A DNA stretch of 64,000 nucleotides from Thiosocius sp963753845 (lineage in GTDB: Bacteria; Pseudomonadota; Gammaproteobacteria; Chromatiales; Chromatiaceae): assembly GCA_963753845.1 (NCBI GenBank), contig CAVWEI010000004.1, forward strand, positions 1-64,000. The letters are read 5' to 3'. The position numbers and the translations under genes are program-made. Shown piece by piece: positions 9,072 through 17,229 of the stretch (position 1 is its first letter; every line of letters begins with the position of its first letter). The notes beneath the pieces were generated by a model. It did not search any database, was not told the origin of the DNA, and saw nothing but the letters and a program-made list of their open reading frames with translations.

Positions 9072-9228
9072 GTGCAGCCCGGCCGGTCTCCCGACGAACT
9101 GCCTTCTTGTTGGTGCCGGAGTGACCTCAATCCCCCTTTGGGTGGTTGGCCTGTGACATCGTGAAAATGTCGGGCGAGAGCTCTTGCGGCCCCTCCAGCA
9201 TTGACCGGTCATTCCGTCGTTTGCGGTG

Positions 9229-10360
9229 TTATTCCCACTTCAGCCCGCCGGCCTGGTATTCCGTCACGCGGGTCTCGAAAAAGTTCTTTTCCTTGCGCAG
9301 GTTGGCCTGCTCGTCCAGCCAGCCGAGTGTCGGTTCGGCGCCCGGGTAAGGCTCCTCGAGCCTCAGGGTGCGGGCGCGTCGGTTGGCGATGAAGCGGTAC
9401 TGGCCGATGTGATCTTCCTTGCTGTAGCCGAGGATGGGGTCGCGCAGGATATAGCCGGCGTAGGCCGCCTCTGCCGCCTCGCATTCCTCCCACATCTCGG
9501 CAACCGCCTTGGGGTCCGGCCGGATGTCCTCTTCCACCATGATCTGCTTGGCGACGCGGATGCCGAACGAGGCATGCATCACCTCGTCGCGCATGATGTA
9601 TTGAAACTGCTCGGCCGTGCCCTTCATCAGGCCGCGGCGCTGCAGCGCGAAGACCGGGCTGAAGCCGTTGTAGAACCAGCAGCCTTCGAAGATGCCGGCA
9701 AAGAAGATGTAGGCCATCAGGAAGTTCTGCAATTCATCGCGGTCGGTCAGGTCGATATCGTTGCGCAGGACCGAATCAAGACGCCGGTTGGCGATCTGGA
9801 TCTTGCCGTTGATCTCCGGGACCACCCGGTAACGGTTGTAAATCTCACCCTGGTTCAGGCCAAGGGTCTCGATGCAGTGCTGGTAGGTCCAGGTATGCAG
9901 TGACTCTTCGTAGACCTGGCGAGCCTGGTAGATCTGCAGCTCGGGCGCCGACATCTTCTCCATTACCGCGAGGCCGATGTTGCGCATCGCCAGGATGTCG
10001 GAGGTGGTCAGGTACGAGAGCACGTTCTCGTAGACATGGCGCTCTTCCAGCGTCAGCTTGTGATGATAGTCGTGCACGTCCTGCGCCATGTTGATGTCGA
10101 GCGGCGTCCAGTGGTTGCGGTTGGCGTTGAGAAAGTACTCCCAGGCCCAGGGGTACTTGAACGGCGCCAGCTGGTTGATGTCGGTCATGCCGTTGATGAC
10201 ACGCTTGTCCTCCGCATTGACCGGCCGGATGTCCAGCTGTTTGCTGCGGTTCGGCTGCGGCAGGCTTTTTCGCCGCCTCGGCAATCACCGGGTTGGCGGC
10301 CGGATTCGGTGCCTCGGTGGCCTGGCTGATCGGCGCCAGCGGGTCGTCCCAGTTCATCAT
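9229..10360 (-). CDS. nrdB: Ribonucleotide reductase class I beta subunit (R2), copy 2, with an apparent +1 frameshift near its N-terminus
   Basis: Second, clearly diverged R2 directly after nrdA. The core has the same metal and radical set (EESLHTWTYQH, EGCWFYNGF, RDEVMHASFGI) and ends TEYQAGGLKWE. The best start is ATG 10360/10357 (MMNWDDPLAPI) behind a perfect AGGAGG, matching the MMLNWDDPL start of copy 1. That frame carries a Pro/Ala linker (NPAANPVIAEAAKKPAAAEPQ) and then loses homology. The core (DIRPVNAEDKRVINGMTDIN onward) lies in the +1 frame, so one extra base sits around 10240-10270, where a run of five A occurs on the coding strand. If the shift is real, only a weak TTG at 10284 could restart translation of the whole core. 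The alternatives are sequence error or programmed frameshifting. Confidence 0.85.
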
Positions 10361-10391
10361 GCTGATGTCCTCCTCATTTTTGCGGCCGGCC

Positions 10392-13298
10392 TTACTGGCA
10401 CGCCTCGCAATCCGGGTCGAGGATGCTGCACGCTTTCGGTGCATCAGCGGCACCGGCATTCTCGGCCTGGTAGCTGCCACCGACGGCGCTGAGCTTGTTG
10501 GCCCTGCTGCTGTCGTCCATGGTCGACTTCTCGACATGGGTGGCGCCCATCGAACGCAGGTAGTAGGTGGTCTTGAGACCACGCACCCAGGCCAGCTTGT
10601 ACAGATTGTCGAGCTTCTTGCCGGAAGGCTCGGACATGTACAGGTTGAGGCTCTGGGCCTGGTCGATCCACTTCTGGCGTCGGCTGCCGGCCTCGACCAG
10701 CCAGCGTGCATCGATCTCGAACGCGGAGGCATACAGGGCCTTGAGGTCTTCCGGGATGCGGTTGATCGGCTGCACCGAGCCGTCGTAGTACTTGAGATCG
10801 TTGACCATGACCTCGTCCCACAGGTCGAGCGCCTTGAGGTCGCGCACCAGGTAGGGGTTGACGACGGTGAACTCACCCGACAGGTTCGATTTGACGAACA
10901 GGTTCTGGTAGGTCGGTTCGATCGACTGGCTCACGCCGCAGATGTTCGAGATGGTCGCGGTCGGCGCGATCGCCATGGTGTTGGAGTTGCGCATCCCGAC
11001 CGTCTTGACCCGCTCGCGCAGGCCGTCCCAATCCAGTGTGCGGCTGTCGTCGACCTGCAGGTAGTTGCCACGCTGCTCAGCCAGTTCGGCCAGCGAGTCG
11101 ATCGGCAGGATGCCGCGGCTCCACAGCGAACCCTCGAAGCTGTGATACCGGCCACGCTCCTCGGCCAGGTCGGTCGAAGCCTTGATCGCGTAGTATGAAA
11201 CCGCCTCCATGGAGCGGTCGGCGAACTCGACCGCGTCCTGGCTGGCGTAGGGCAGGCGCATCTTGTACAGCGCATCCTGGAAACCCATGATGCCGAGCCC
11301 GACCGGGCGGTGACGCAGGTTGGAGTTACGCGCCTGCGGCACGCTGTAGTAGTTGTACTCGATCACGTTGTCGAGCATGCGCATCGCGGTGCTGATGGTG
11401 TCCTGCAGCTTTTCGACGTTCAGCCCGTTCTCATCGACATGCGCGGCCAGGTTGACCGAACCCAGATTGCATACCGCGATCTCGTTGTCGTTGGTATGCA
11501 GCGTGATCTCGGTGCACAGGTTGGAGCTGTGCACGACGCCGACGTGCTGATTGGTGTAGCGGATGTTGCACGGGTCCTTGAAGGTCACCCAGGGATGGCC
11601 GGTCTCGAACAGCATGCCGAGCATCTTGCGCCACAGGTCACTGGCCTTGAGTGTCTTGGCGACGCCCATCTCGCCGCGTGCTGCCTTTTCCTCGTAACGC
11701 ACATAGGCCTTCTCGAAGGCGGTGCCGGTGAGGTCGTGCAGGTCGGTGGTCTCGTCGGGCGAGAACAGTGTCCAGGCACCGTCTTCGGCGACACGCTTCA
11801 TGAACAGGTCGGGGATCCAGTTGGCGGTGTTCATATCGTGCGTGCGGCGACGGTCGTCACCGGTGTTCTTGCGCAGGTCGAGGAACTCCTCGACGTCGAT
11901 GTGCCAGGTTTCGAGATAGGCACAGACTGCACCCTTGCGCTTGCCACCCTGGTTGACCGCGACCGCGGTGTCGTTGGCCACCTTGAGGAACGGCACTACG
12001 CCCTGTGACCTGCCGTTGGTCCCTTTGATGTGCGCACCCATGCCACGTACACGCGTCCAGTCGTTGCCGAGACCGCCGGCGAACTTGGACAGCAGTGCAT
12101 TGTCCTTGATCGCGCCGTAGATACCGTCGAGGTCGTCCGGCACCGTGGTGAGGTAACAGCTCGACAGCTGCGGCCGCAGGGTGCCGGAGTTGAACAGGGT
12201 GGGGGTCGAGCTCATGAAGTCGAAGCTCGAGAGCAGATTGTAGAATTCGATTGCGCGGCCTTCGCGGTCGATCTCGTTGATCGCCAGCCCCATGGCGACG
12301 CGCATATAGAAGGCCTGCGGCAGCTCGAAGCGCGTGCCCTTGGAATGAATGAAGTAGCGGTCGTAAAGGGTCTGCAGGCCGAGATAGGTGAACTGCAGGT
12401 CGCGCTCCGGTCGCAGTGCGGCACCGAGACGTTCCAGGTCATACTGGCTCAGGCGCTTGTCGAGCAGTTCCAGGTCGGCCCCGCGCTTGATGTAGCTTTT
12501 GAAATAGTCGCTGTAGTACTCGCCCATCTCCTTCTGGGTGGCGATGCCGGTGTCCATGGCGAGAAAGCCCAGGGCCTCGCGACGCAGCAGGTCCATCAGC
12601 AGGCGTGCCGCGGCGTAGGAATAGTTCGGTTCTTTTTCGATCAGGGTGCGCGCGCTCATGACCAGCGCCTGCGACACGTCCTGCTCCTTGACCCCGTCGA
12701 ACAGGTTGCGACAGGTATCGTCCAGGATCGATTCGACGGTAACCGCCTCGAGACCGCTGCAGGCCTCGGTGACCAGTCGGCGCAGGCGCTCCAGGTCGAG
12801 CGGGCGGGTGCTGCCATCCGCCAGGGTGATATTGACCAGGTGTTCGGGCTTCCCGGTCTGCTTCTTCGCCGCCTCGTCGGCACGCTTGCGCTTCTGTTCC
12901 TCGCGATACAGGACGTAGGCGCGCGCCACCTTGTGTTCGCCGGAGCGCATCAGCGCCAGCTCGACCTGGTCCTGGATGTCTTCTATATGGATGGTGCCAC
13001 CGGCCGGGTTGCGGCGCATGACCGCTTCGCTGAGCTGTTCGGTCAGGCTTTGCACCAGGTCGTGTACACGGCGCGACGCGGCGGCACTGCCACCCTCGAC
13101 GGCCAGAAAGGCCTTGGTCATGGCGACCGCAATCTTGTTGGCGTCGAAATTGGTGACCTTGCCGTTGCGGCGAATCACCTTCAGGCCGCCCGGTGCGTTG
13201 GCGCGGATATCCGGGCTGGCGCCGGGCTTGGCCGCTTCGCTCGGGGGTACAGCAATACTTTCCACAACGCCTTCGGACTGCGTGACTTCGGTTGCCAT
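10392..13298 (-). CDS. nrdA: Ribonucleotide reductase class I alpha subunit (R1)
   Basis: 968-residue catalytic and regulatory subunit. The N-terminal ATP-cone (VIRRNGKVTNFDANKIAVAM ... VARAYVLYREEQ, about residues 40-135) is followed by a second cone-like region (ITLADGSTRPLDLERLRRLV onward), as in the two-cone NrdA of Pseudomonas. The barrel has SSCYLTTVPDD (first redox Cys), NLCTEI (Asn/Cys/Glu active-site triad) and AVCNLGSVNL (partner Cys). The C-terminus CSILDPDCEACQ supplies the shuttle cysteines for thioredoxin or glutaredoxin. The start is ATG 13298 with AGGAGG seven bases upstream; the frame continues to 13517 but only through promoter DNA. First gene of the operon with two R2 genes; regulation by NrdR and DnaA is suggested by its upstream sites. 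Confidence 0.97.
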   Translation of the reverse strand: MATEVTQSEGVVESIAVPPSEAAKPGASPDIRANAPGGLKVIRRNGKVTNFDANKIAVAMTKAFLAVEGGSAAASRRVHDLVQSLTEQLSEAVMRRNPAGGTIHIEDIQDQVELALMRSGEHKVARAYVLYREEQKRKRADEAAKKQTGKPEHLVNITLADGSTRPLDLERLRRLVTEACSGLEAVTVESILDDTCRNLFDGVKEQDVSQALVMSARTLIEKEPNYSYAAARLLMDLLRREALGFLAMDTGIATQKEMGEYYSDYFKSYIKRGADLELLDKRLSQYDLERLGAALRPERDLQFTYLGLQTLYDRYFIHSKGTRFELPQAFYMRVAMGLAINEIDREGRAIEFYNLLSSFDFMSSTPTLFNSGTLRPQLSSCYLTTVPDDLDGIYGAIKDNALLSKFAGGLGNDWTRVRGMGAHIKGTNGRSQGVVPFLKVANDTAVAVNQGGKRKGAVCAYLETWHIDVEEFLDLRKNTGDDRRRTHDMNTANWIPDLFMKRVAEDGAWTLFSPDETTDLHDLTGTAFEKAYVRYEEKAARGEMGVAKTLKASDLWRKMLGMLFETGHPWVTFKDPCNIRYTNQHVGVVHSSNLCTEITLHTNDNEIAVCNLGSVNLAAHVDENGLNVEKLQDTISTAMRMLDNVIEYNYYSVPQARNSNLRHRPVGLGIMGFQDALYKMRLPYASQDAVEFADRSMEAVSYYAIKASTDLAEERGRYHSFEGSLWSRGILPIDSLAELAEQRGNYLQVDDSRTLDWDGLRERVKTVGMRNSNTMAIAPTATISNICGVSQSIEPTYQNLFVKSNLSGEFTVVNPYLVRDLKALDLWDEVMVNDLKYYDGSVQPINRIPEDLKALYASAFEIDARWLVEAGSRRQKWIDQAQSLNLYMSEPSGKKLDNLYKLAWVRGLKTTYYLRSMGATHVEKSTMDDSSRANKLSAVGGSYQAENAGAADAPKACSILDPDCEACQ

Positions 13299-13394
13299 TT
13301 GGCTCCTCCTGAGATGAATTATTTCTACGTGGGCAGACCGCGTTGCGCGACCGGGCAGCAAGGCTGCCGATGAACTGCACTGCGCCCACTCGGA

Positions 13395-13442
13395 ACACAA
13401 TATATACGCTGTCTTGGTGGTGTCAACCACTATATCTTGTGT
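13395..13442 (-). promoter_or_regulatory. nrdA promoter with paired NrdR boxes
   Basis: On the minus strand TTGACA (13426-13421), a 16-base spacer and TATATT (13404-13399) form a strong sigma70 promoter pointing to nrdA. Two 16-bp NrdR-box-like palindromes, ACACAAGATATAGTGG (13442-13427) and AGCGTATATATTGTGT (13410-13395), are 32 bp apart centre to centre. This is the helical phasing known for NrdR, and one box covers the -10. NrdR represses class I reductase genes when ATP/dATP is high. The arrangement is repeated at 33973-34020. Confidence 0.85.
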
Positions 13443-13491
13443 ATAAAAGCTGTGGAAAACCGTGTGGAAACTGTGTGTGGATTGTGGAAAA
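13438..13491 (-). promoter_or_regulatory. Cluster of DnaA-box-like sites upstream of nrdA
   Basis: Minus-strand TTATACACA (13446-13438, matches TTATNCACA), TTTTCCACA (13459-13451), GTTTCCACA (13471-13463) and TTTTCCACA (13491-13483) lie just upstream of the -35. DnaA control of nrdAB is established in E. coli, so a role in coupling dNTP supply to replication is plausible. The remaining bases to 13741 are AT-rich, with one inverted repeat AAAATATT/AATATTTT (13624-13650) and no gene that I can support. Confidence 0.7.
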
Positions 13492-13741
13492 AATCCACAT
13501 CTCAGACGCTTTTCCAATGCTTTCAGAGACTTGGAAACCGGCTGCTATGGATGGCCGACAGTAATGTCCCGAGTGCTGGATACGTACCCGGAAAAGAATC
13601 CCGAAAGAAACTTTGTCGAGCGGAAAATATTGCGAAAAATCGAATATTTTTCACTGCTAATGAAGCTCTGTCCCGCACCTTCCCGTGAGCAGTACCTTTG
13701 TTACGCTTGGGATCTTGTGCCGCGGCGCCGTTGGTTGACGG

Positions 13742-14215
13742 CTACTTGCGATGACGGTCGATGATGGCCTGCAGGTGGTTTGCCGTGACCGGGCCCATGT
13801 GACGCTCGACCATTTCACCCGCGGGGTTGACGATCGCCGTGGTCGGCAGACCTTCCAGCGGCTCGAAGGGTACCAAGGGTGTCTTGGCTATCTTCAGGTT
13901 CGGGAAGTTCATGTCGAACTGAGCCAGAAAGGCCCGCGATTCGTCGCTCGAAGTCTCTTCGAAATTGATCCCGATCACCTGCACATCCGGATTCCGCTGT
14001 TGATAAAGAACAAGTTCAGGCAGTTCGCGCACGCACGGGCTGCACCAGGATGCCCAGAAGTTGATCACCACCCAGCGGCCCCTGAAATCCGAAAGGCTGA
14101 CCGGCTCGCCGTCGAGATCCTTGAGCGTGAAGTCCACGGGCTCTGCCTGAACCTGTGACCAAAGGCCGCCGATCAGCAGGGCTGAGCAAATAAAGAGATG
14201 ATGTGCTTTGTTCAT
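13742..14215 (-). CDS. TlpA/ResA-like periplasmic thioredoxin-fold protein
   Basis: 157 residues from MNKAHHLFICSALLIGG. The N-terminus is a Sec signal peptide ending about VQAEP. The thioredoxin fold follows with the redox motif WASWCSPC, the cis-Pro region GLPTTAIVNPAG, and the DFTLKDLDGEPVSLSDFRG entry typical of the AhpC/TSA-Redoxin (TlpA/ResA) group. It would reduce periplasmic disulfides, for example in cytochrome c maturation or stress defence; no partner gene nearby fixes the substrate. The start at 14215 is chosen for the signal peptide, although the frame is open to 14389 and the ribosome site is weak. Confidence 0.88.
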   Translation of the reverse strand: MNKAHHLFICSALLIGGLWSQVQAEPVDFTLKDLDGEPVSLSDFRGRWVVINFWASWCSPCVRELPELVLYQQRNPDVQVIGINFEETSSDESRAFLAQFDMNFPNLKIAKTPLVPFEPLEGLPTTAIVNPAGEMVERHMGPVTANHLQAIIDRHRK

Positions 14216-14492
14216 GAAGCCATTAGTCAGCCGGGAGCGAAAAAAGTTTGGTCTGCCTGTACGGGTGGCCACTGGCCGGTTCATCATCACGAAAGACGAC
14301 TTGCCGACAGGATCGATTAAACGCCGGGAGGCTGACTTGAACAAGACGAAACAGCGGCATAAGCCGGCTCGCGCACGGAACTGGTGCAATCGACCCCGAC
14401 CGGCGTCAAGGCTGGTGCACTTTTTCCTTCAGTTTTTTAACGTGTCAGGTTGTCGCGAACTCAACTGACTGTAAAACATAGAAAAGCCAGTA

Positions 14493-14520
14493 TTGGCACG
14501 GCGTGTGCTTCGTCTAGATT
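14493..14520 (+). promoter_or_regulatory. Candidate sigma70 promoter for an intergenic small RNA
   Basis: TTGGCA (14493-14498), 16-base spacer, TAGATT (14515-14520) on the plus strand, in an interval where both flanking genes are on the minus strand. It fits a start near 14527, about 50 bases before an orphan plus-strand terminator. Confidence 0.4.
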
Positions 14521-14526
14521 GAAATT

Positions 14527-14612
14527 GCTTCGCAGTGATTTCTCCTAACTCTCTGTCGATATTGCCAAATTGGCCAACGCCGCCCCATGCAATGCCTGGT
14601 GCGGCGTTTCTT
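14527..14612 (+). ncRNA. Candidate small RNA
   Basis: A transcript of about 85 nt would run from the promoter at 14493-14520 to the terminator at 14576-14615. It holds no ORF worth calling. It carries a pyrimidine-rich TTTCTCCTAACTCTC segment complementary to Shine-Dalgarno sequences, a common seed type in trans-acting sRNAs, followed by ATATTGCCAAATTGGCC. The call rests only on the orphan terminator, promoter match and seed; no known family is recognised. Outside it, the 14216-14708 interval shows nothing else I can support. Confidence 0.4.
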
Positions 14613-14615
14613 TTT
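14576..14615 (+). terminator. Orphan rho-independent terminator
   Basis: AACGCCGC (14576-14583) pairs with GCGGCGTT (14601-14608), followed by TTTCTTTTT. The T tract is only on the plus strand, and no plus-strand protein gene precedes it. Confidence 0.75.
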
Positions 14616-14708
14616 GGGGAACCGGCCCCACCCGAACCCGTATCATGCGCCGCCACTGCGCTCCCGTGAGCTGGCCGGCCGGAAATCAACACCATCGGAG
14701 CGCCGCGC

Positions 14709-17225
14709 TCAGGCGTTGTTCTGAGCCCTGACGTCACTTTTCCGCTGTACGGAATCATCGGATGAAGCGTTTTGGCCGAGGAGTGCGGCCAGGTCGGCCG
14801 CCGGAAGCGGGTGACTGAAATAGTAGCCTTGCAGTTCATCGCAGCCGTTTTCGCCCAGAAACGTCGCCTGTAACTCTGTCTCGACGCCCTCGGCGATAAT
14901 TTCCAGCTTCAACCGCTTCGCCATGGTGATGATGGTCGTGGTGATCTCTCTGACGTCCTTGTTGTTGTGGATCTCACGGGTGAAAGACTGGTCAATCTTG
15001 ATTCGGTCGAGCGGGAAGTGCTGCAGATTGCTCAAGGAGGAATACCCGGTACCAAAATCATCGATTGCCAGCTTTACGCCTTGTTCCTTCAATGCGCGCA
15101 TGGCCGCGGTGGCCTGTTCCAGGTTGTGCATTACAGCGCTTTCAGTGATCTCCAGTTCCAGGCTGTGCGGGTCCAGTCCGCTCAGTTCGAGCGCCTCGCG
15201 TACCTCGGTTTCCAGGTTGTCATCAGCAAACTGCAAAGGTGACAGATTGACTGCGAGTCGTAGCGGGCCAAGTCCCTGCTTGCTCCATTGCTGCACCTGC
15301 TCGCAGGCAGTACGCAACACCCAGCCGCCGATGGCATGTATCAGGCCGTTATGTTCGGCCACCGGAATGAATGTGCCCGGGTAGACCAGGCCCAGTTCCG
15401 GATTGTGCCAGCGCAACAAAGCCTCAACACCGATGATGCGCCCACTTCCGGTCACGACCTGTGGCTGGTAGTAAACTTCGAACTCGCCGCGTTCCATCGC
15501 CGACAACAGCGCCTGCTCGAGCCGCGACCGCGCATGCATCTCTTCGGCAATCTCGTCAGAATAGACGCAGGTCTTGTTCGACTGTTCGATGCGTGCGCGG
15601 AACATGGCGATATAGGCATCACGGAGCAGTGCGGTGGTGTCCGGGCTGTCTTTCGGCCAGAGGCTCATACCCATTCGGGGCGCCAGCGAGATCGGAGAGT
15701 CGCCAAGGTCCAGGGGTTCCTTGAGGATGCTGAGCAGGTTCTGGGCTATCCGAAGGGCCTGTTCGGAATCGCTCAATTCGGTGATCAGTATGCCGAAGTC
15801 ATCACCGCTGAGGTGGACCACCAGGTCATCGTTGCGCACGGCATTGCGCAGACGTCGACCGATTGCGCCCAACAGTTGATCCCCTGCGGACCGCCCGACG
15901 ATACCACCGGCGGACCCCGACCATTTTATGTGTACGATGATCAACGCTGCGATCTCCGAGTCACCCGCGCCCTGGCCGCTAAGTGCGCGCAGGCGCTCCT
16001 CCAGTACGTATTGGTTCGGCAGGTCGGTTGCCGAATGATGCAGTGCCTGGTGCTGCATGCGTACCGTGAGCGAGCGGTTGATCCTCTTTTCAAGCAGAAG
16101 GGACCAGGCTCCCCAGACGGGGAATCCGACAATCAGTGGCGCGATCGCAGCGGCGGGGGGAAACCACAGCTGTAATGCGAACAGCATTGCGGCTGAAAGT
16201 GCCAGAATTCCGGTCACTGTGATCAGGAAAAGGAAGATCGCTGCAGGGAAGCCCGTTGAAACCATCCAAACGGTGGCGATACCCGTGATAATGAGGGTCA
16301 GCGCCTGATAGCTTCCGTTGGGCATCTCCTTCGCCAGACCCCCTCGCAGCAGGCCGCTCAGCACGTGGGCATTCAGCTCGACACCGGGCATGCGCTGATG
16401 GTCGAGTGACACCGGTGTTGAGATGACATCGCCCAGGCCGGTCGCCGTAGACCCGACCAATACGTACTTGCCGGCTATCCGGGAACCAATCGCATCGTTG
16501 CTCAGCACCTCATGGACTGACACGGTATGCAAAGCGTCGGGGCGGGGATCAAAGGGGATGAGCAATCGATCATGGCGCAGCCAACCACGCGCGGGTTCTT
16601 CCATGGCCTTGTCGGTGCTCAGCCGCTGCATCGGGCCGGTATCGCCGGCTGCAGTCAACATGGCCAGTGTGAAGGTCGGCCAATGTGCGTCGCCTATTCC
16701 GGCATGCAGGAAGAAGCTGCGACACAGGCCATCCGTGTCGATCTCGATGTCAACATGGCCAAGGCCGGCGGCATACTCCACCAACTCAGGTAGCGGCAGG
16801 ACCTCGGCAATTGGCGCGTCACGAAACGGATTGCTTGGGGCTATGGCGAGGACGGTATTGCCGTTTCGCTGTATAGCCTCGGCAAACAGTTGGTCTGCCA
16901 TTGGATCATCGCGTTGGGGTTCGGAGAACAGGACGTCGAAACCGACGACCCGGGCGTTCATCTCGGTCAGCCGGTCAAGCAGTTCTCCGTGGAGGCGCCT
17001 CGACCACGGCCAACGGCCGAGTTTCTGCAGGCTCGCATCATCGATGGCGACAATGACAATCTCGTCGCTGGCCTGGTTCTTCTGCCAGTTCAGGAAATAG
17101 TCATACAGCATGAGGTCGACGCGCTGTAACGCGGCCGAGCCGGACAGCAGATAGGCGCACGCGATCAGCATGACCACCAGGAAGGCGCCGCTCAATCGCA
17201 TCCTGTTGATCAGCGAGTTCAGCAT
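14709..17225 (-). CDS. CHASE2-GGDEF-EAL membrane protein, likely c-di-GMP phosphodiesterase
   Basis: 838 residues. An N-terminal membrane segment (residues 10-30), then a periplasmic CHASE2 sensor (VDLMLYDYFLNWQ ... IVIVAIDDASLQKLGRWPWSR ... KYVLVGSTATGLGD), then a cluster of three membrane segments (about 310-390). The cytoplasmic GGDEF domain is degenerate, with SGDDF in place of GGDEF. The EAL domain looks complete: EALLRW, NLSPLQF, LELEITES, IDDFGTGYSSL, KIDQSF, EGVET, QGYYFSHP. The likely net activity is c-di-GMP hydrolysis under periplasmic control. It follows the FecR-LysM gene with 4 bases between stop and ATG, a common CHASE2/FecR pairing, so the two probably sense an envelope signal together. 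Confidence 0.92.
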   Translation of the reverse strand: MLNSLINRMRLSGAFLVVMLIACAYLLSGSAALQRVDLMLYDYFLNWQKNQASDEIVIVAIDDASLQKLGRWPWSRRLHGELLDRLTEMNARVVGFDVLFSEPQRDDPMADQLFAEAIQRNGNTVLAIAPSNPFRDAPIAEVLPLPELVEYAAGLGHVDIEIDTDGLCRSFFLHAGIGDAHWPTFTLAMLTAAGDTGPMQRLSTDKAMEEPARGWLRHDRLLIPFDPRPDALHTVSVHEVLSNDAIGSRIAGKYVLVGSTATGLGDVISTPVSLDHQRMPGVELNAHVLSGLLRGGLAKEMPNGSYQALTLIITGIATVWMVSTGFPAAIFLFLITVTGILALSAAMLFALQLWFPPAAAIAPLIVGFPVWGAWSLLLEKRINRSLTVRMQHQALHHSATDLPNQYVLEERLRALSGQGAGDSEIAALIIVHIKWSGSAGGIVGRSAGDQLLGAIGRRLRNAVRNDDLVVHLSGDDFGILITELSDSEQALRIAQNLLSILKEPLDLGDSPISLAPRMGMSLWPKDSPDTTALLRDAYIAMFRARIEQSNKTCVYSDEIAEEMHARSRLEQALLSAMERGEFEVYYQPQVVTGSGRIIGVEALLRWHNPELGLVYPGTFIPVAEHNGLIHAIGGWVLRTACEQVQQWSKQGLGPLRLAVNLSPLQFADDNLETEVREALELSGLDPHSLELEITESAVMHNLEQATAAMRALKEQGVKLAIDDFGTGYSSLSNLQHFPLDRIKIDQSFTREIHNNKDVREITTTIITMAKRLKLEIIAEGVETELQATFLGENGCDELQGYYFSHPLPAADLAALLGQNASSDDSVQRKSDVRAQNNA

Positions 17226-17229
17226 GGTA

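Noticed and set aside
9845..10876. Minus-strand ORF of 343 codons
   Set aside because: Most is out of frame with nrdA and nrdB2; only its NWDDPLAPI stretch is the real N-terminus of nrdB2 and is used for that gene.
12030..13373. 447-codon plus-strand ORF over nrdA
   Set aside because: Shadow of nrdA; no family features, no ribosome site.
10392..13517. Longer nrdA start at 13517
   Set aside because: The extra 73 codons are the promoter with NrdR and DnaA-like sites; AGGAGG precedes ATG 13298.
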